Of a DNA stretch of 64,000 nucleotides, positions 36,999-45,156 are shown piece by piece; within the stretch, counting starts at the first letter, position 1, and each line of letters begins with the position of its first letter. Source of the stretch: a virus. The notes below the pieces were generated by a model. The model saw only the letters and a program-made list of their open reading frames with translations, had not been told where the DNA came from and did not search any database. The position numbers and the translations under genes are program-made. The stretch covers positions 16,208 to 80,207 of the IMG/VR virus record IMGVR_UViG_3300032770_000017; one strand, given 5' to 3'.

Positions 36999-37819
36999 CA
37001 CAGAACGTTCTGACGAGCCTCTTGATCCGATGGGCCGGCGGGTTCACCTCGGTCGATGATGCCGATGGGATCGCGTCGTTCGGCGTGATCGAAGGGTTCC
37101 TGTCGCTCGGCAACGTCATCGACGAGGCCACGGCCATCACGTTGGGGAACGCAGTGCTCGCCGATCAGGCATCAGTGCAGCTCACGCAGACGGGCACCAT
37201 TCAGCCCGCAGGGAGTAGCGATACGCCGTATGTCGGTTTCAACGTGGGCGATGTCGTCACTGCGCCCGACCTCTGTCTCGAAGAGGACGTGTTCCGCGTC
37301 CAGACGATCCAGGTGCAGGAGGACCAGGAGGGCAACCCGATCTACCCGGTGCAGGTCGGCACGCAGCAACAGATCCGAGACGTGCGCATCCAATCGTGGC
37401 TGCAGCGGATGAACGCCGGCACGCTGGCGGGTACTGCGCAGTCGGCCGCCCCGGCTTCCGGTTCCACACCGCCTGCGGCCACCACGCAGGGGATCCAGAA
37501 CGTCTGGCATATGCCGGGCTCGCTCACGGTGATGACCTCCGACGATTGGTCGCCGCCGCGCTCGGGGACGATGATCCGCCTCGACCTGCGCCTCACCACG
37601 GCCGGGTCAACGGCGACCACGGTCATCCTGTCGATCAACCACACCACGGTGATCGGGTCGAGCACGATTGCCGCTGGCCAGAACATCCCGACGACGCCCT
37701 TGCTGCTTGACACGCCCGTACTCGGTGTGGGTACGCCGAACGCGACGATCATCAACCTCTACGTGATGACGGCGGGGACTGGCGCGGCCGGGCTGGTGAT
37801 GACGCTCACCATTCTCTAA
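36995..37819 (+). CDS. Minor tail protein, C-terminal part separated by HNH
   Basis: About 274 residues. AQNVLTSLLIRWAGGFTSVD, FGVIEGFLSLGNVIDEATAI and PYVGFNVGDVVTAPD look like the continuation of Gp37-like tail proteins, so this is the second half of the gene at 35082. The start is uncertain: AGGAGGGG (36981-36988) is ideally spaced for an ATA codon at 36995, GTG 36971 and TTG 36947 lack such a site. ATAGCACAGAACG here resembles ATGGCCCAGAACG at 36369, left of the HNH gene. Confidence 0.6.
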   Translation: MAQNVLTSLLIRWAGGFTSVDDADGIASFGVIEGFLSLGNVIDEATAITLGNAVLADQASVQLTQTGTIQPAGSSDTPYVGFNVGDVVTAPDLCLEEDVFRVQTIQVQEDQEGNPIYPVQVGTQQQIRDVRIQSWLQRMNAGTLAGTAQSAAPASGSTPPAATTQGIQNVWHMPGSLTVMTSDDWSPPRSGTMIRLDLRLTTAGSTATTVILSINHTTVIGSSTIAAGQNIPTTPLLLDTPVLGVGTPNATIINLYVMTAGTGAAGLVMTLTIL

Positions 37820-40035
37820 TGACGGCGAACTCGGAAATCTATGCATCACCGGATGGTGTCACTTGGACGTTGATGGCTGGCCCTGGCGATAGCGGAGGAC
37901 TTGCACTTACCTCGATCGCATGGGACCCCTCATCTGGGGTGTTCACCACAAGCGGGTCGAATAACGTTTACTCAACCGATGGTGTGACCTGGACGCTGGT
38001 CAGCAACGTGACCAGCCTCTCAAATGTTACGCAGCGTGTGACCTACTCACCGTTGTTCGGGCTTCTCGTTGCGAACAACAACGGCACCGGTGGCATCACG
38101 CCGATGATCGCCACAACATCGGATGGCCACACGACGACATCGCGTGCCCACTACACGGGCGGATCGACGGGAAGCCACACCTTCCGAGACTCGGTGGACA
38201 ACGGGTCGATCCTCTGCACAGTTGGGCGGAACCAAACCGGCCTCACCGGGCCAGTGCAAATCAGCGGCTTGGGAACGGTCTACACCGTATCGGTGGCCAC
38301 GGGGACGTGGACCGCCAACACGACCAATTCCCCCTTCGGTGCGAACTCCGTCACGAACTCGCCCTTCGGTGACTACACGGCCTCTGCACCGGGCTCGATC
38401 CAGGCGCTCGGTACGGCCATTGGGTGCGACGGGACCACGTTCGCCGCGGCAGGGACCGTCAATGCCAGCAATGGCAGCCGCACCGGTCTCGGGTTCATCT
38501 ATACAACGAGCCCCTCCGGATCATGGTCAGCAGGGACCTCTCCCTGGGACTCAAGCACGGTCGCCGTCGTCAACCGTATCGCCTGGGGATCGGGCGCCGG
38601 ATGGGTAGCTGTCGGGACGAACGGGCTAACGGGCGCGTCATGCAAAGTCTTATTGACCTCATCGGACGGGCACACATGGACGCAGCAGTCGACTCCGATC
38701 GATGGCAGCACCAGCGCCGTGCTGAAGGATGTCGTCTGGTCGTCTGCCCTCAGCCTATGGACAGTCGTTGGCAGCGATGGTGCGGGTGACGCAGTCGTCC
38801 TGACATCGCCTGACGGCGCGACTTGGACACGGCGGGACAACGGCGACTCTGGGGTCTGGAACGGGATTGCCTGGTCATCGTCCCTAGGTTTATTGGTCGC
38901 CGTCGGTCATGTCCTCATTCCTACTGGGCCAGCAATCTGGACGAGCCCTGACGGTTCCACATGGACACAGCGGAGCACGCCCGCCGGTTGGGCCACCACC
39001 GGTGCCGGTGTCACGGTGGAATGGGCGAACTACACCAACGGCAGCGGGACGGTGCAAGAGTTCGTCGCGGCTGCCACGACGACGAGCACGACGACCGGCC
39101 TCCACCTTGCTCGCAGCACTGATGGCATCAACTGGACCGATGTAACAGGACCACCGACCACGGACAACCCCCAGGCCATCGGCGTGCCCTCCCCTGGGCT
39201 CAGCCTTGGCTCGGCCTTAGCACTTATCACAGATTTCAGCCTGTCAGGTCCCCTCACGATTTACGGCAGTAATGATGGGGTGACCCTGACGTTGTATTCG
39301 GCCACTGATGCCCATGGGCTGATAGCAACCGCCGCGGCCGGACTGATCTATTCGACAATTTCGGGCAAGTGGGTGTTCTCCTCTAATGGCAGTAATGTGG
39401 TCGCGACATCACCTGATGGGCTCACCTGGACGAGCGCCAACCTGACCGGGCTCCTCCAGTTCACGCACTTCAACGCGCTGGCAACGGACGGTTCCACCTA
39501 CGTCGTCGGCATGGGCCAGACATCGGGAGGCGGGTCAAACTCGGCGACCGGTTATTCGACCGATGGCGGTGTGACGTGGAATTCGACCAATGACTTCGGC
39601 CTCAGTGACGTGTGGCATGACTGCGCGTATTGCGGTGGGACCATCGGGTTCGTTGGCGTCGGGACAGCGAACCTGTCTGGCGTCGTTGCTGCCACGCTCA
39701 CCGGAGCAGGTGGCGCAACGTGGTCGGCGCACAATCTGAGCGCCACGTTCGGGAACATCATCGCGCTGGACTATGCGCCCTCGCTCGCGAAGATCGTCAT
39801 GTTGGGCAAGGCGCCCCCGGAGTCCTCCGCGGCCGGCAACCGTGTCGGGACGAGCACCAACGGCACAACCGCCTCAGTCACCGGTTTCGAGACAGCCAAC
39901 CCGTATGCCACCGTCTATGACGTTGCCTGGTCGCCTCAGCTCGGTCTGTTCGTCATCGTCGGATCAGGACCGCCAGCCCCGGCGCCCTCTGTTCCTTCTT
40001 TCATCGTCGGTGAGATCCGTATGCAGGCGGCTTAG
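37819..40035 (+). CDS. Tail protein with Asp-box (BNR-like) beta-propeller repeats
   Basis: 738 residues; ATG at 37819 overlaps the previous TAA. At least eight S-x-DG-x-TW(T/N) boxes recur every 40-90 residues (SPDGVTWTL, STDGVTWTL, SSDGHTWTQ, SPDGATWTR, SPDGSTWTQ, STDGINWTD, SPDGLTWTS, STDGGVTWN). Such Asp-boxes cap blades in sialidase-like propellers. No catalytic Arg triad can be assigned, so this is most likely a sugar-binding fibre or tail-tip protein and not a proven glycosidase. Confidence 0.8.
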   Translation: MTANSEIYASPDGVTWTLMAGPGDSGGLALTSIAWDPSSGVFTTSGSNNVYSTDGVTWTLVSNVTSLSNVTQRVTYSPLFGLLVANNNGTGGITPMIATTSDGHTTTSRAHYTGGSTGSHTFRDSVDNGSILCTVGRNQTGLTGPVQISGLGTVYTVSVATGTWTANTTNSPFGANSVTNSPFGDYTASAPGSIQALGTAIGCDGTTFAAAGTVNASNGSRTGLGFIYTTSPSGSWSAGTSPWDSSTVAVVNRIAWGSGAGWVAVGTNGLTGASCKVLLTSSDGHTWTQQSTPIDGSTSAVLKDVVWSSALSLWTVVGSDGAGDAVVLTSPDGATWTRRDNGDSGVWNGIAWSSSLGLLVAVGHVLIPTGPAIWTSPDGSTWTQRSTPAGWATTGAGVTVEWANYTNGSGTVQEFVAAATTTSTTTGLHLARSTDGINWTDVTGPPTTDNPQAIGVPSPGLSLGSALALITDFSLSGPLTIYGSNDGVTLTLYSATDAHGLIATAAAGLIYSTISGKWVFSSNGSNVVATSPDGLTWTSANLTGLLQFTHFNALATDGSTYVVGMGQTSGGGSNSATGYSTDGGVTWNSTNDFGLSDVWHDCAYCGGTIGFVGVGTANLSGVVAATLTGAGGATWSAHNLSATFGNIIALDYAPSLAKIVMLGKAPPESSAAGNRVGTSTNGTTASVTGFETANPYATVYDVAWSPQLGLFVIVGSGPPAPAPSVPSFIVGEIRMQAA

Positions 40036-40038
40036 GAT
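40033..40038 (+). promoter_or_regulatory. TAGGAT box before endolysin gene
   Basis: TAGGAT overlaps the end of the fibre gene and lies eight bases before GTG at 40047. It would allow lysis genes to be expressed apart from the tail operon. Confidence 0.5.
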
Positions 40039-40046
40039 CACTGGAC

Positions 40047-40847
40047 GTGACCGAGACGTGGATGCCCGGGGTGACCATTGAGCGCGGCCCATTCGACAAC
40101 GGCGCCCATGGTGGCCCAGTGACGGCCCACAACGGCATCGTCGAGCACGTCACCACCAACTGGGCCGACCCGGGCCCGTACTTCTCCCAGCCGATCAATC
40201 AGGCCTCGTCGCATTTCTGGCTGCGCCAGAACGGGGAGATCGTGCAGTTCCTGCCGCTCGAAGTGGCCTCATGGGCACAGGCCGCCGGCAATTACTCCTA
40301 CGTGAGCGTGGAGACCGACGGCGTACCTGAGGTGGCGCTATCGGATGCCCAGGTGCTGGCCTTTGCCGCCGTCTACCGGTTCGTGGAAACCGCGGCCGGG
40401 CTCGGTGGGTTCGGTTACCGCGTGGCCGAGGTGCCAGGGCAGCCCGGGCTCGGCTGGCACGGCATGGGCGGCGCAGCGTGGGGTGGCCACCTTCAGTGCC
40501 CTGGGGACGTCAGGAAGGCCCAGCGGGGCGCCATCCTGTATCTCGCCGGCGGTGCGGCCCCCGCCGTGACGGTGCCGCCGGCGATCTACCCGTCGCCCAC
40601 CCTGACGGCGCCGCTGGTGGACTGGCACATGACCGGGTTCTTCCCGGCCGGCGCGTTGCTGCTCACCCAGGACGGCGCGATCTGGACCTTGGGCAATGCC
40701 CAGTACGCCGGAGGCGCCAACACCCTGCCCGCCTTCGCCGGGCGCACAGCGGCCCGGTTCGGCGCGCTCACCGATGCCGAGGTGGCGGCCAAGAAGCTGT
40801 ACGTTGTCCTTGACACGGTCGCGGAACGGTACGCTTTCCCTGCCTGA
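40047..40847 (+). CDS. N-acetylmuramoyl-L-alanine amidase endolysin
   Basis: 266 residues from GTG at 40047. NGIVEHVTTN with His34, ASSHFWLRQNGEIVQFLPLE (about residues 53-72), and WHGMGGAAWGGHLQCPGDVR (about 137-156) with His148 and Cys151 are the amidase_2 pattern with zinc ligands. The last block is characteristic of actinophage lysins. The C-terminal 90 residues (DWHMTGFFPAGALLLTQDGA...) may bind the wall. It cuts the peptide from peptidoglycan glycan strands at lysis and lies at the start of the lysis region. Confidence 0.87.
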   Translation: MTETWMPGVTIERGPFDNGAHGGPVTAHNGIVEHVTTNWADPGPYFSQPINQASSHFWLRQNGEIVQFLPLEVASWAQAAGNYSYVSVETDGVPEVALSDAQVLAFAAVYRFVETAAGLGGFGYRVAEVPGQPGLGWHGMGGAAWGGHLQCPGDVRKAQRGAILYLAGGAAPAVTVPPAIYPSPTLTAPLVDWHMTGFFPAGALLLTQDGAIWTLGNAQYAGGANTLPAFAGRTAARFGALTDAEVAAKKLYVVLDTVAERYAFPA

Positions 40848-40893
40848 CGCCATTCCGCGCGCGGAGAGGGACGGTCAGTAGGGTTAGCCCGCA

Positions 40894-41112
40894 ATGGCCT
40901 ACGTCCCGTCCCTTGAGGAGCGTAGGGCGGATTTCTGCTTCCTCGTCCGTTCCGTCTTGCCGCGATCCATGGCTGACGCCGTCACCGACCGTGATATCGA
41001 CGAGGCGCTCGACGAGGCGCTGTGGGGCGTCCCCTTTGAGCGGGTCGCCACCGATCGGCTGGGCCCGCTCGCCGATGTGATCGCCGTGCGGCTGCGGGTG
41101 AGGTTGGGGTGA
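40894..41112 (+). CDS. Small acidic protein of lysis region
   Basis: 72 residues; ATG at 40894 nine bases after TAGGGT. Helical and rich in Asp, Glu and Arg (TDRDIDEALDEALW). The gene after it overlaps by four bases. No family is recognised. A palindromic CCGCGCGCGG lies between the endolysin and this gene (about 40856-40865). Confidence 0.55.
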   Translation: MAYVPSLEERRADFCFLVRSVLPRSMADAVTDRDIDEALDEALWGVPFERVATDRLGPLADVIAVRLRVRLG

Positions 41113-41408
41113 TCGCGCTCGTCGCCCAGGTGGGCTCGGCGAGTTATGACCCCCTCGGCATCGGGGTCGTGGGCGTGCTGTTCGTCTCGTTCGTCGGGTT
41201 CTGGTTAGGGGGCAAGATCATTTCGGGTAGGGAGTACGAGCGTGTGCTCCAGATCAACGACAAACTGTCAGCCGATAACGACCGCCTGCGGGAACGGTTG
41301 ATCGACTCGGCAGACAGACGCGAGGAGAACGCCACGGCGCTGAGAGAGACAGCGGCTGTGCTCAGGGACGTGCTGGTCGTGCTGGAGGTCAAAAGGCAGG
41401 CGGGATGA
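41109..41408 (+). CDS. Membrane protein with coiled coil, holin-like candidate
   Basis: 99 residues from GTG at 41109 (overlap). One transmembrane helix (about residues 16-35) is followed by a long coiled coil (YERVLQINDKLSADNDRLRE...). Proteins of this shape often stand next to endolysins in actinophages and may belong to the holin/spanin set. No stronger evidence. Confidence 0.5.
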   Translation: MIALVAQVGSASYDPLGIGVVGVLFVSFVGFWLGGKIISGREYERVLQINDKLSADNDRLRERLIDSADRREENATALRETAAVLRDVLVVLEVKRQAG

Positions 41409-41599
41409 GCCTGCGCCGCCACCGGGAACCGCAGCCACCACGGGAGATCGAGCACGTCATCGATCGTGACGAGCGCGCCATCCGCGCCCAGGAGACGGCA
41501 GCCGCGCTGATGCACAACGCGCTCGAAGAGGTGCGCAGGGCGATCGAAGACCTGCAGCAGGAGCAAGGAGAGCGCCGCAATGGCACCACCCCTGAGTGA
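41405..41599 (+). CDS. Small charged helical protein
   Basis: 64 residues; ATG in an ATGA overlap at 41405. Almost wholly charged helix (EHVIDRDERAIRAQETAAAL ... EEVRRAIEDLQQEQGERR). It may pair with the neighbouring coiled-coil membrane protein. Its 3' end overlaps the next gene by 20 bases. Confidence 0.55.
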   Translation: MSLRRHREPQPPREIEHVIDRDERAIRAQETAAALMHNALEEVRRAIEDLQQEQGERRNGTTPE

Positions 41600-42014
41600 C
41601 ATCCCCGAACTGATCGAACGGATCAACGCCGCCATCGCAGAGTCAGAACAGGCACGGGCGGCCAGTGACCGGGCCACGGAGGAACTGGCCTCGGAACGCC
41701 GCTGGCGGCGGTGGGCGGCCGTGTTCGCCGTCGTCCTGGCCGTGGTGATCATCGCCGTGGGCGTGGTCGGCGTCGTGATGATGGTGAGCGTGCGGGCCAC
41801 CCAACGCGACAACCACCGGACGCTGATCGCGATCCAACAGGCCACGACGCCCTCATCTGCGCAGGTGAACACCGCGCAGTCACTGATCACGCGGGTCGTC
41901 AACGAGCCCAACTGCGGGCTACGCGAGGACATCGCGCAGGTCGTGCACCTTGCCGTGCCCTCAGTGCCCGCTGCATTGCCCGCTACGGCGTTCTGCCCGG
42001 CATTCACCCCTTGA
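41580..42014 (+). CDS. Single-pass membrane protein of lysis region
   Basis: 144 residues; ATG at 41580 preceded by AGGAGAGCGCCGCA. An N-terminal coil (residues 5-42) leads to a Val-rich transmembrane helix (about 46-72) and an outside domain with two Cys (NCGLREDI, FCPAF) that could form a disulfide. A spanin-like or anti-holin role is possible but not shown. Confidence 0.55.
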   Translation: MAPPLSDIPELIERINAAIAESEQARAASDRATEELASERRWRRWAAVFAVVLAVVIIAVGVVGVVMMVSVRATQRDNHRTLIAIQQATTPSSAQVNTAQSLITRVVNEPNCGLREDIAQVVHLAVPSVPAALPATAFCPAFTP

Positions 42015-42051
42015 CGGGTGGGCGCGCCCCGAATGGGGTACAGATGGCTCT

Positions 42052-42237
42052 ATGGCAGCAATCCTGTTCCTGTTGGCGTTCATCCTGGCGGCCATCCACT
42101 GGGGCGGCGGTACCCTGCTCGGCCACCATTACCTTGACGCCTTCTTCACCCTCCTGGCCGCCGGCCTATTCCTGATGGCCATGGGCTGGGGCGCCATCCC
42201 GGTGGCCTTCACCGTGAGACGCCCACCGCCCGGCTAA
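42052..42237 (+). CDS. Small two-helix membrane protein (holin candidate)
   Basis: 61 residues; ATG at 42052. Two hydrophobic helices (AAILFLLAFILAAIHWGG and LDAFFTLLAAGLFLMAMGWG) are separated by HHY, with a charged C-terminus VRRPPPG. That is the simple topology of class II holins. A short inverted repeat (GGGCGCGCCC, 42021-42030) lies upstream. Confidence 0.55.
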   Translation: MAAILFLLAFILAAIHWGGGTLLGHHYLDAFFTLLAAGLFLMAMGWGAIPVAFTVRRPPPG

Positions 42238-42276
42238 CCGCCGCGGCGCAGATGGCATGGCGTACCATCCGGTGCC

Positions 42277-43392
42277 ATGCCGACCGCTGGCCTACGGGGC
42301 CGCCTTCCCAAGCGCGAGGGAGCCGACAAGCTCCCCCTGCGCTGGGCCCATGAGTACCTGACCGTTCCCCTTCCGGTGCCGAACTACCCGGTGGACGTGT
42401 CGGGCGGCCTCAAGGATTGGGGCATGCTCGGCAACGACACCTACGGCGACTGCGGGGAGGCTGGGCAACTCCACGTCCAAATGGCCACGGCCATCGGCGC
42501 CGGGGTGCCGACGCCGCAGTTCAGCACCGAGCAGGCGGTGAACGAGTACCTCGCCTACACCGGCGGCCAGGACTCGGGCGTGGTGCTCGCCGACTTCCTG
42601 CTCTGGCTCTACAAGAAGGGCGAGATCCTGGCCTTCGCGCCGGTGGACCACGCCAGCCGCGCCAACTGCGACGGGCTCATGGAGATGGGCCACGGGCTGT
42701 ACTGCGGCGTCAACCTCACCGATCAGGACGAGGCCGATTTCGGCGTCCGCCCGTGGGGATCGGAAGGCGACCCGAAGCCGGACAGTGCATTGGGCCATTG
42801 CATTGTGAAAATTGGCGCCGATGGGGCCGAGCAGGACGCATGGGTGACCTGGGGCGCCGTGCAGCTATCGACCACAGCGTGGACCGCGGCCTGCCTTGAC
42901 GAGTCGTGGCTCATAGTTACGACCCAAGAGCAGCTCGCTAAGTTCGAGCCGTCGCTGCTCGGCGACATTCAAGCGCTCGGCGGCACCGGGGGCGAGACCG
43001 TCCCTCCCGCTCCGGTGCCGCCGGCACCCGAGCCTCCCCCCACGCCTGAGCCTCCTCCGGCTCCCGAACCGCCCCCAGAGCCGGCACCGCCGCCCGACCC
43101 AAGCCTGCTCGAACGCATCGAGGAGGAGATCGACGCGGTCATCGAGGACGTGGAGAAGATCGCCAAGGATGTGGAGCACTACATCGTCGGCGAGCCCGTC
43201 CCCGCCTTCGGGCCCGGCACCGCTCAGCGCCATATCGACTCAGTGACCGAGCCCGGCCACACGGTCGTGCACGAGGTGGCCGGGTCGGTCGAACAGGACA
43301 ACGTCAGCGGCGCCCAGGCCACCGTGCGGCGCGATCTGGACGGCAATGTGGTGAACGAGTCCATCCGTCCCGTCCCGGGCGCCGAGGGCTAG
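42277..43392 (+). CDS. Papain-like peptidase-domain protein of lysis region
   Basis: 371 residues; ATG at 42277. TACCAT at 42263-42268 lies eight bases before the ATG, a weak -10. The N-terminus (LRWAHEYLTVPLPVPNYPVD, GNDTYGDCG with Cys59, QDSGVVLADFLLWLYKKGEI, LGHC with His174, VTWG) is a Cys-His peptidase-like domain paralogous to the protein at 24235. Residues 240-275 are a Pro-rich PEPPPAPEPPP linker. The C-terminus has a short coil and a beta end. Proteins of this type are frequent in actinophages near lysins, and may cut peptidoglycan peptides. Activity is not proven. Confidence 0.65.
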   Translation: MPTAGLRGRLPKREGADKLPLRWAHEYLTVPLPVPNYPVDVSGGLKDWGMLGNDTYGDCGEAGQLHVQMATAIGAGVPTPQFSTEQAVNEYLAYTGGQDSGVVLADFLLWLYKKGEILAFAPVDHASRANCDGLMEMGHGLYCGVNLTDQDEADFGVRPWGSEGDPKPDSALGHCIVKIGADGAEQDAWVTWGAVQLSTTAWTAACLDESWLIVTTQEQLAKFEPSLLGDIQALGGTGGETVPPAPVPPAPEPPPTPEPPPAPEPPPEPAPPPDPSLLERIEEEIDAVIEDVEKIAKDVEHYIVGEPVPAFGPGTAQRHIDSVTEPGHTVVHEVAGSVEQDNVSGAQATVRRDLDGNVVNESIRPVPGAEG

Positions 43393-43395
43393 GCC

Positions 43396-43686
43396 GTGTT
43401 CAGCATCGCCTGGCTGAAGAACGCTGTGCACGTCGTCGTGCTGACCTTCGTTGCCGGTTTCGTCGGCGTGGTGTCGGCAGCGGGCGCCAACGTGCTCTCT
43501 CTGGCCACGGCCAAGGCGGCGGCGACTGCGGGCCTGATCGCAGCGGCGGCGGCCCTACAGGCCCTCCTGGCGCCTCTGATCAGCGTCCCGAGCGACAACC
43601 CGACGGCGTCGATCTTCTCGGCCATGCGGACCCGGATCGGCAACGGCGCGCCGACGGCGGGGCGCCACTTCGCTACGAGCGAGTAG
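43396..43686 (+). CDS. Small membrane protein, holin candidate
   Basis: 96 residues from GTG at 43396. WLKNAVHVVVLTFVAGFVGV and an Ala-rich second helix (AAATAGLIAAAAALQALLAP) form two transmembrane segments, followed by a polar tail with RTRIGNGAPT. This resembles actinophage holins placed after lysins. Several small membrane genes compete for that title here. Confidence 0.6.
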   Translation: MFSIAWLKNAVHVVVLTFVAGFVGVVSAAGANVLSLATAKAAATAGLIAAAAALQALLAPLISVPSDNPTASIFSAMRTRIGNGAPTAGRHFATSE

Positions 43687-43690
43687 CCCT

Positions 43691-44068
43691 ATGTGGCCGT
43701 TCGATCACCCGTTCAGCGCTTACACCTGGCCGGGGCCGTTCGGGTGGTTCGCCCGGGAGTGCCCGGGCAACATCGTCGCCGGCTTCGCCCAGGGGGCCAT
43801 CGCCGCCGTAGTCGCCATGCTGCTCTGGCCGCCGACACGCCACGCCATCCACCGCTTCGTCGATGAGAAGCTCAAGCCGGTGCACGAGCACTTCGCCCGC
43901 CAGTCCGAGCACAACCGGTGGATGGCCGAGCACATGGCGCGCGTCCACCTGGCGGCGACGGGTGAGCATGCCGCCGATCACCCCGAGCACGGCGCGCTGA
44001 CACACCCCGAGCCGACGCCGCCACGGTCCCACCACAAGAAGCAGGCAGTGGGCGGTGATGCGGCATGA
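43691..44068 (+). CDS. Membrane protein with His-rich tail
   Basis: 125 residues; ATG at 43691. One transmembrane helix (FAQGAIAAVVAMLLW, about residues 32-46) is followed by a helix with many His residues (HRFVDEKLKPVHEHFARQSE) and a His/Pro end. No known family. Coupled to the next gene by ATGA. Confidence 0.55.
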   Translation: MWPFDHPFSAYTWPGPFGWFARECPGNIVAGFAQGAIAAVVAMLLWPPTRHAIHRFVDEKLKPVHEHFARQSEHNRWMAEHMARVHLAATGEHAADHPEHGALTHPEPTPPRSHHKKQAVGGDAA

Positions 44069-44601
44069 GCTTCACCCCGATCGTGCTCACCGGTCAGTGG
44101 CAGAAGCCCGACGGCTCACCGGCGGCGGGGTCGGTGGTGGCGAGCCTCACTGAGGGTCTGGTGAACACCTCGCAGCCAGCGGCGCAGATCGTCAACTTCG
44201 CCTATCTGGACGCCAACGGCAACCTGGCCATGCCCGTCTACGCGGACAACGACACTGGCACCAATCCCGTCGGTTCGCAGTACTACTGCACCGTCACCAT
44301 CATCGGGTCGCCGCGCACAGCGGGCTACATCGTTGTGCCCGCGGTGCCAGCAGGATCGCGTTCCGTAACTGACGCCGTGATCGCCGAAAGCTCCACCACA
44401 CTCACCAGCGCCACCGCTTCGTTCACTGGCGCGGATGTGGGGAAGTTCGTCTACTCGCCGGATCTGGTCGTCGGCACCGCGATCGCCAGCGTGACGAACT
44501 CGACCACCGTGGTGGTGAGCCTGCCGGCCCTCGCGTCGGGCACGGGCCAGACGCTGCTCATCGGCGCCAGCGCGAGCCTGCCGGCGCTACTCGCGGCCTA
44601 G
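44065..44601 (+). CDS. Fibre-like protein carrying the shared beta-module
   Basis: 178 residues. The N-terminus (IVLTGQWQKPDGSPAAGSVV ... AYLDANGNLAMPVYADNDTG) is a beta domain of phage fibre type (Gly/Thr rich, DANGN turn). Residues about 99-169 are copy 4 of the beta-module also found in the capsid and two other virion proteins. It lies after the lysis genes, away from the other structural genes, and ends head-on with the reverse operon (15-base overlap). Confidence 0.65.
   Translation: MSFTPIVLTGQWQKPDGSPAAGSVVASLTEGLVNTSQPAAQIVNFAYLDANGNLAMPVYADNDTGTNPVGSQYYCTVTIIGSPRTAGYIVVPAVPAGSRSVTDAVIAESSTTLTSATASFTGADVGKFVYSPDLVVGTAIASVTNSTTVVVSLPALASGTGQTLLIGASASLPALLAA
44359..44571 (+). repeat. 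Shared beta-module, copy 4
   Basis: Encodes RSVTDAVIAESSTTLTSATA...SVTNSTTVVVSLPALA...LLIG. SVTNSTTV and its neighbours match the capsid copy closely, including at the DNA level. Confidence 0.75.
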
Positions 44602-44817
44602 AACGTCAGAAGCCGCCCCGATAACCTGCTCGATGGGCTGGTCGGTGTTGTCAATGGTGTCCGAACCGGAAGGCGCCCGATCAGCCCAGCGCCATCCGCT
44701 CGCTGTTCCGTGCTTGCCAGGGTGTCCGACCGGGAACTCACACCACCGGGGCGTTCCTGTACCTGCTGGCTTCACGCTCGGACAGTTGGGGGCGTCGTCC
44801 GAGTGTTGCTCACCCAT
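44587..44817 (-). CDS. Small protein of reverse operon
   Basis: 76 residues; ATG at 44817 with GGAGG upstream (a GTG one codon earlier is possible). NCPSVKPAGTGTPRWCEFPVGHPGKHGTASG has Cys and His in a zinc-knuckle-like spacing (C...C...H...H). Last gene of the reverse operon with the RNA ligase. Confidence 0.6.
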   Translation of the reverse strand: MGEQHSDDAPNCPSVKPAGTGTPRWCEFPVGHPGKHGTASGWRWADRAPSGSDTIDNTDQPIEQVIGAASDVLGRE

Positions 44818-44820
44818 CAC

Positions 44821-45156
44821 TTACCTCCTCCGCTCGGGGTCGACGAGGACCTCGAACGATGATGATGAGGTGAGGTCAGTGTCACAAGCAACGCAACGCC
44901 ACCACCCTTCGTACTCGTACGCCTCGGTGTGCGGGCACCGGAGAAGGGCTTTGAGCGCCTCAGGATTGTGCGGCAGAGGTATGGCCGAATCCCACTCGGC
45001 CCGGACGGCGTTGAGCACGACGTCGACCTTGGCGTAGTCGTAGGCCCCCGGCTCGCAGTCGTCGCGGGTGCAGAGCACACCGTGCTGGCACCACGACAGG
45101 TGGAGGTCTCTTGCTGCCCGCTCACGGGCGGCTTGGGTCAGAACCGCCTCAATCAC
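44821..45156 (-). CDS. Small protein with Cys/His residues
   Basis: 111 residues from GTG at 45156, overlapping the RNA ligase stop by eight bases. WCQHGVLCTRDDCEPG (about residues 22-37) and a second C...C pair (RCPHTEA, RCVACDTD) suggest zinc binding. No enzyme motif. Co-transcribed with the ligase. Confidence 0.6.
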   Translation of the reverse strand: MIEAVLTQAARERAARDLHLSWCQHGVLCTRDDCEPGAYDYAKVDVVLNAVRAEWDSAIPLPHNPEALKALLRCPHTEAYEYEGWWRCVACDTDLTSSSSFEVLVDPERRR

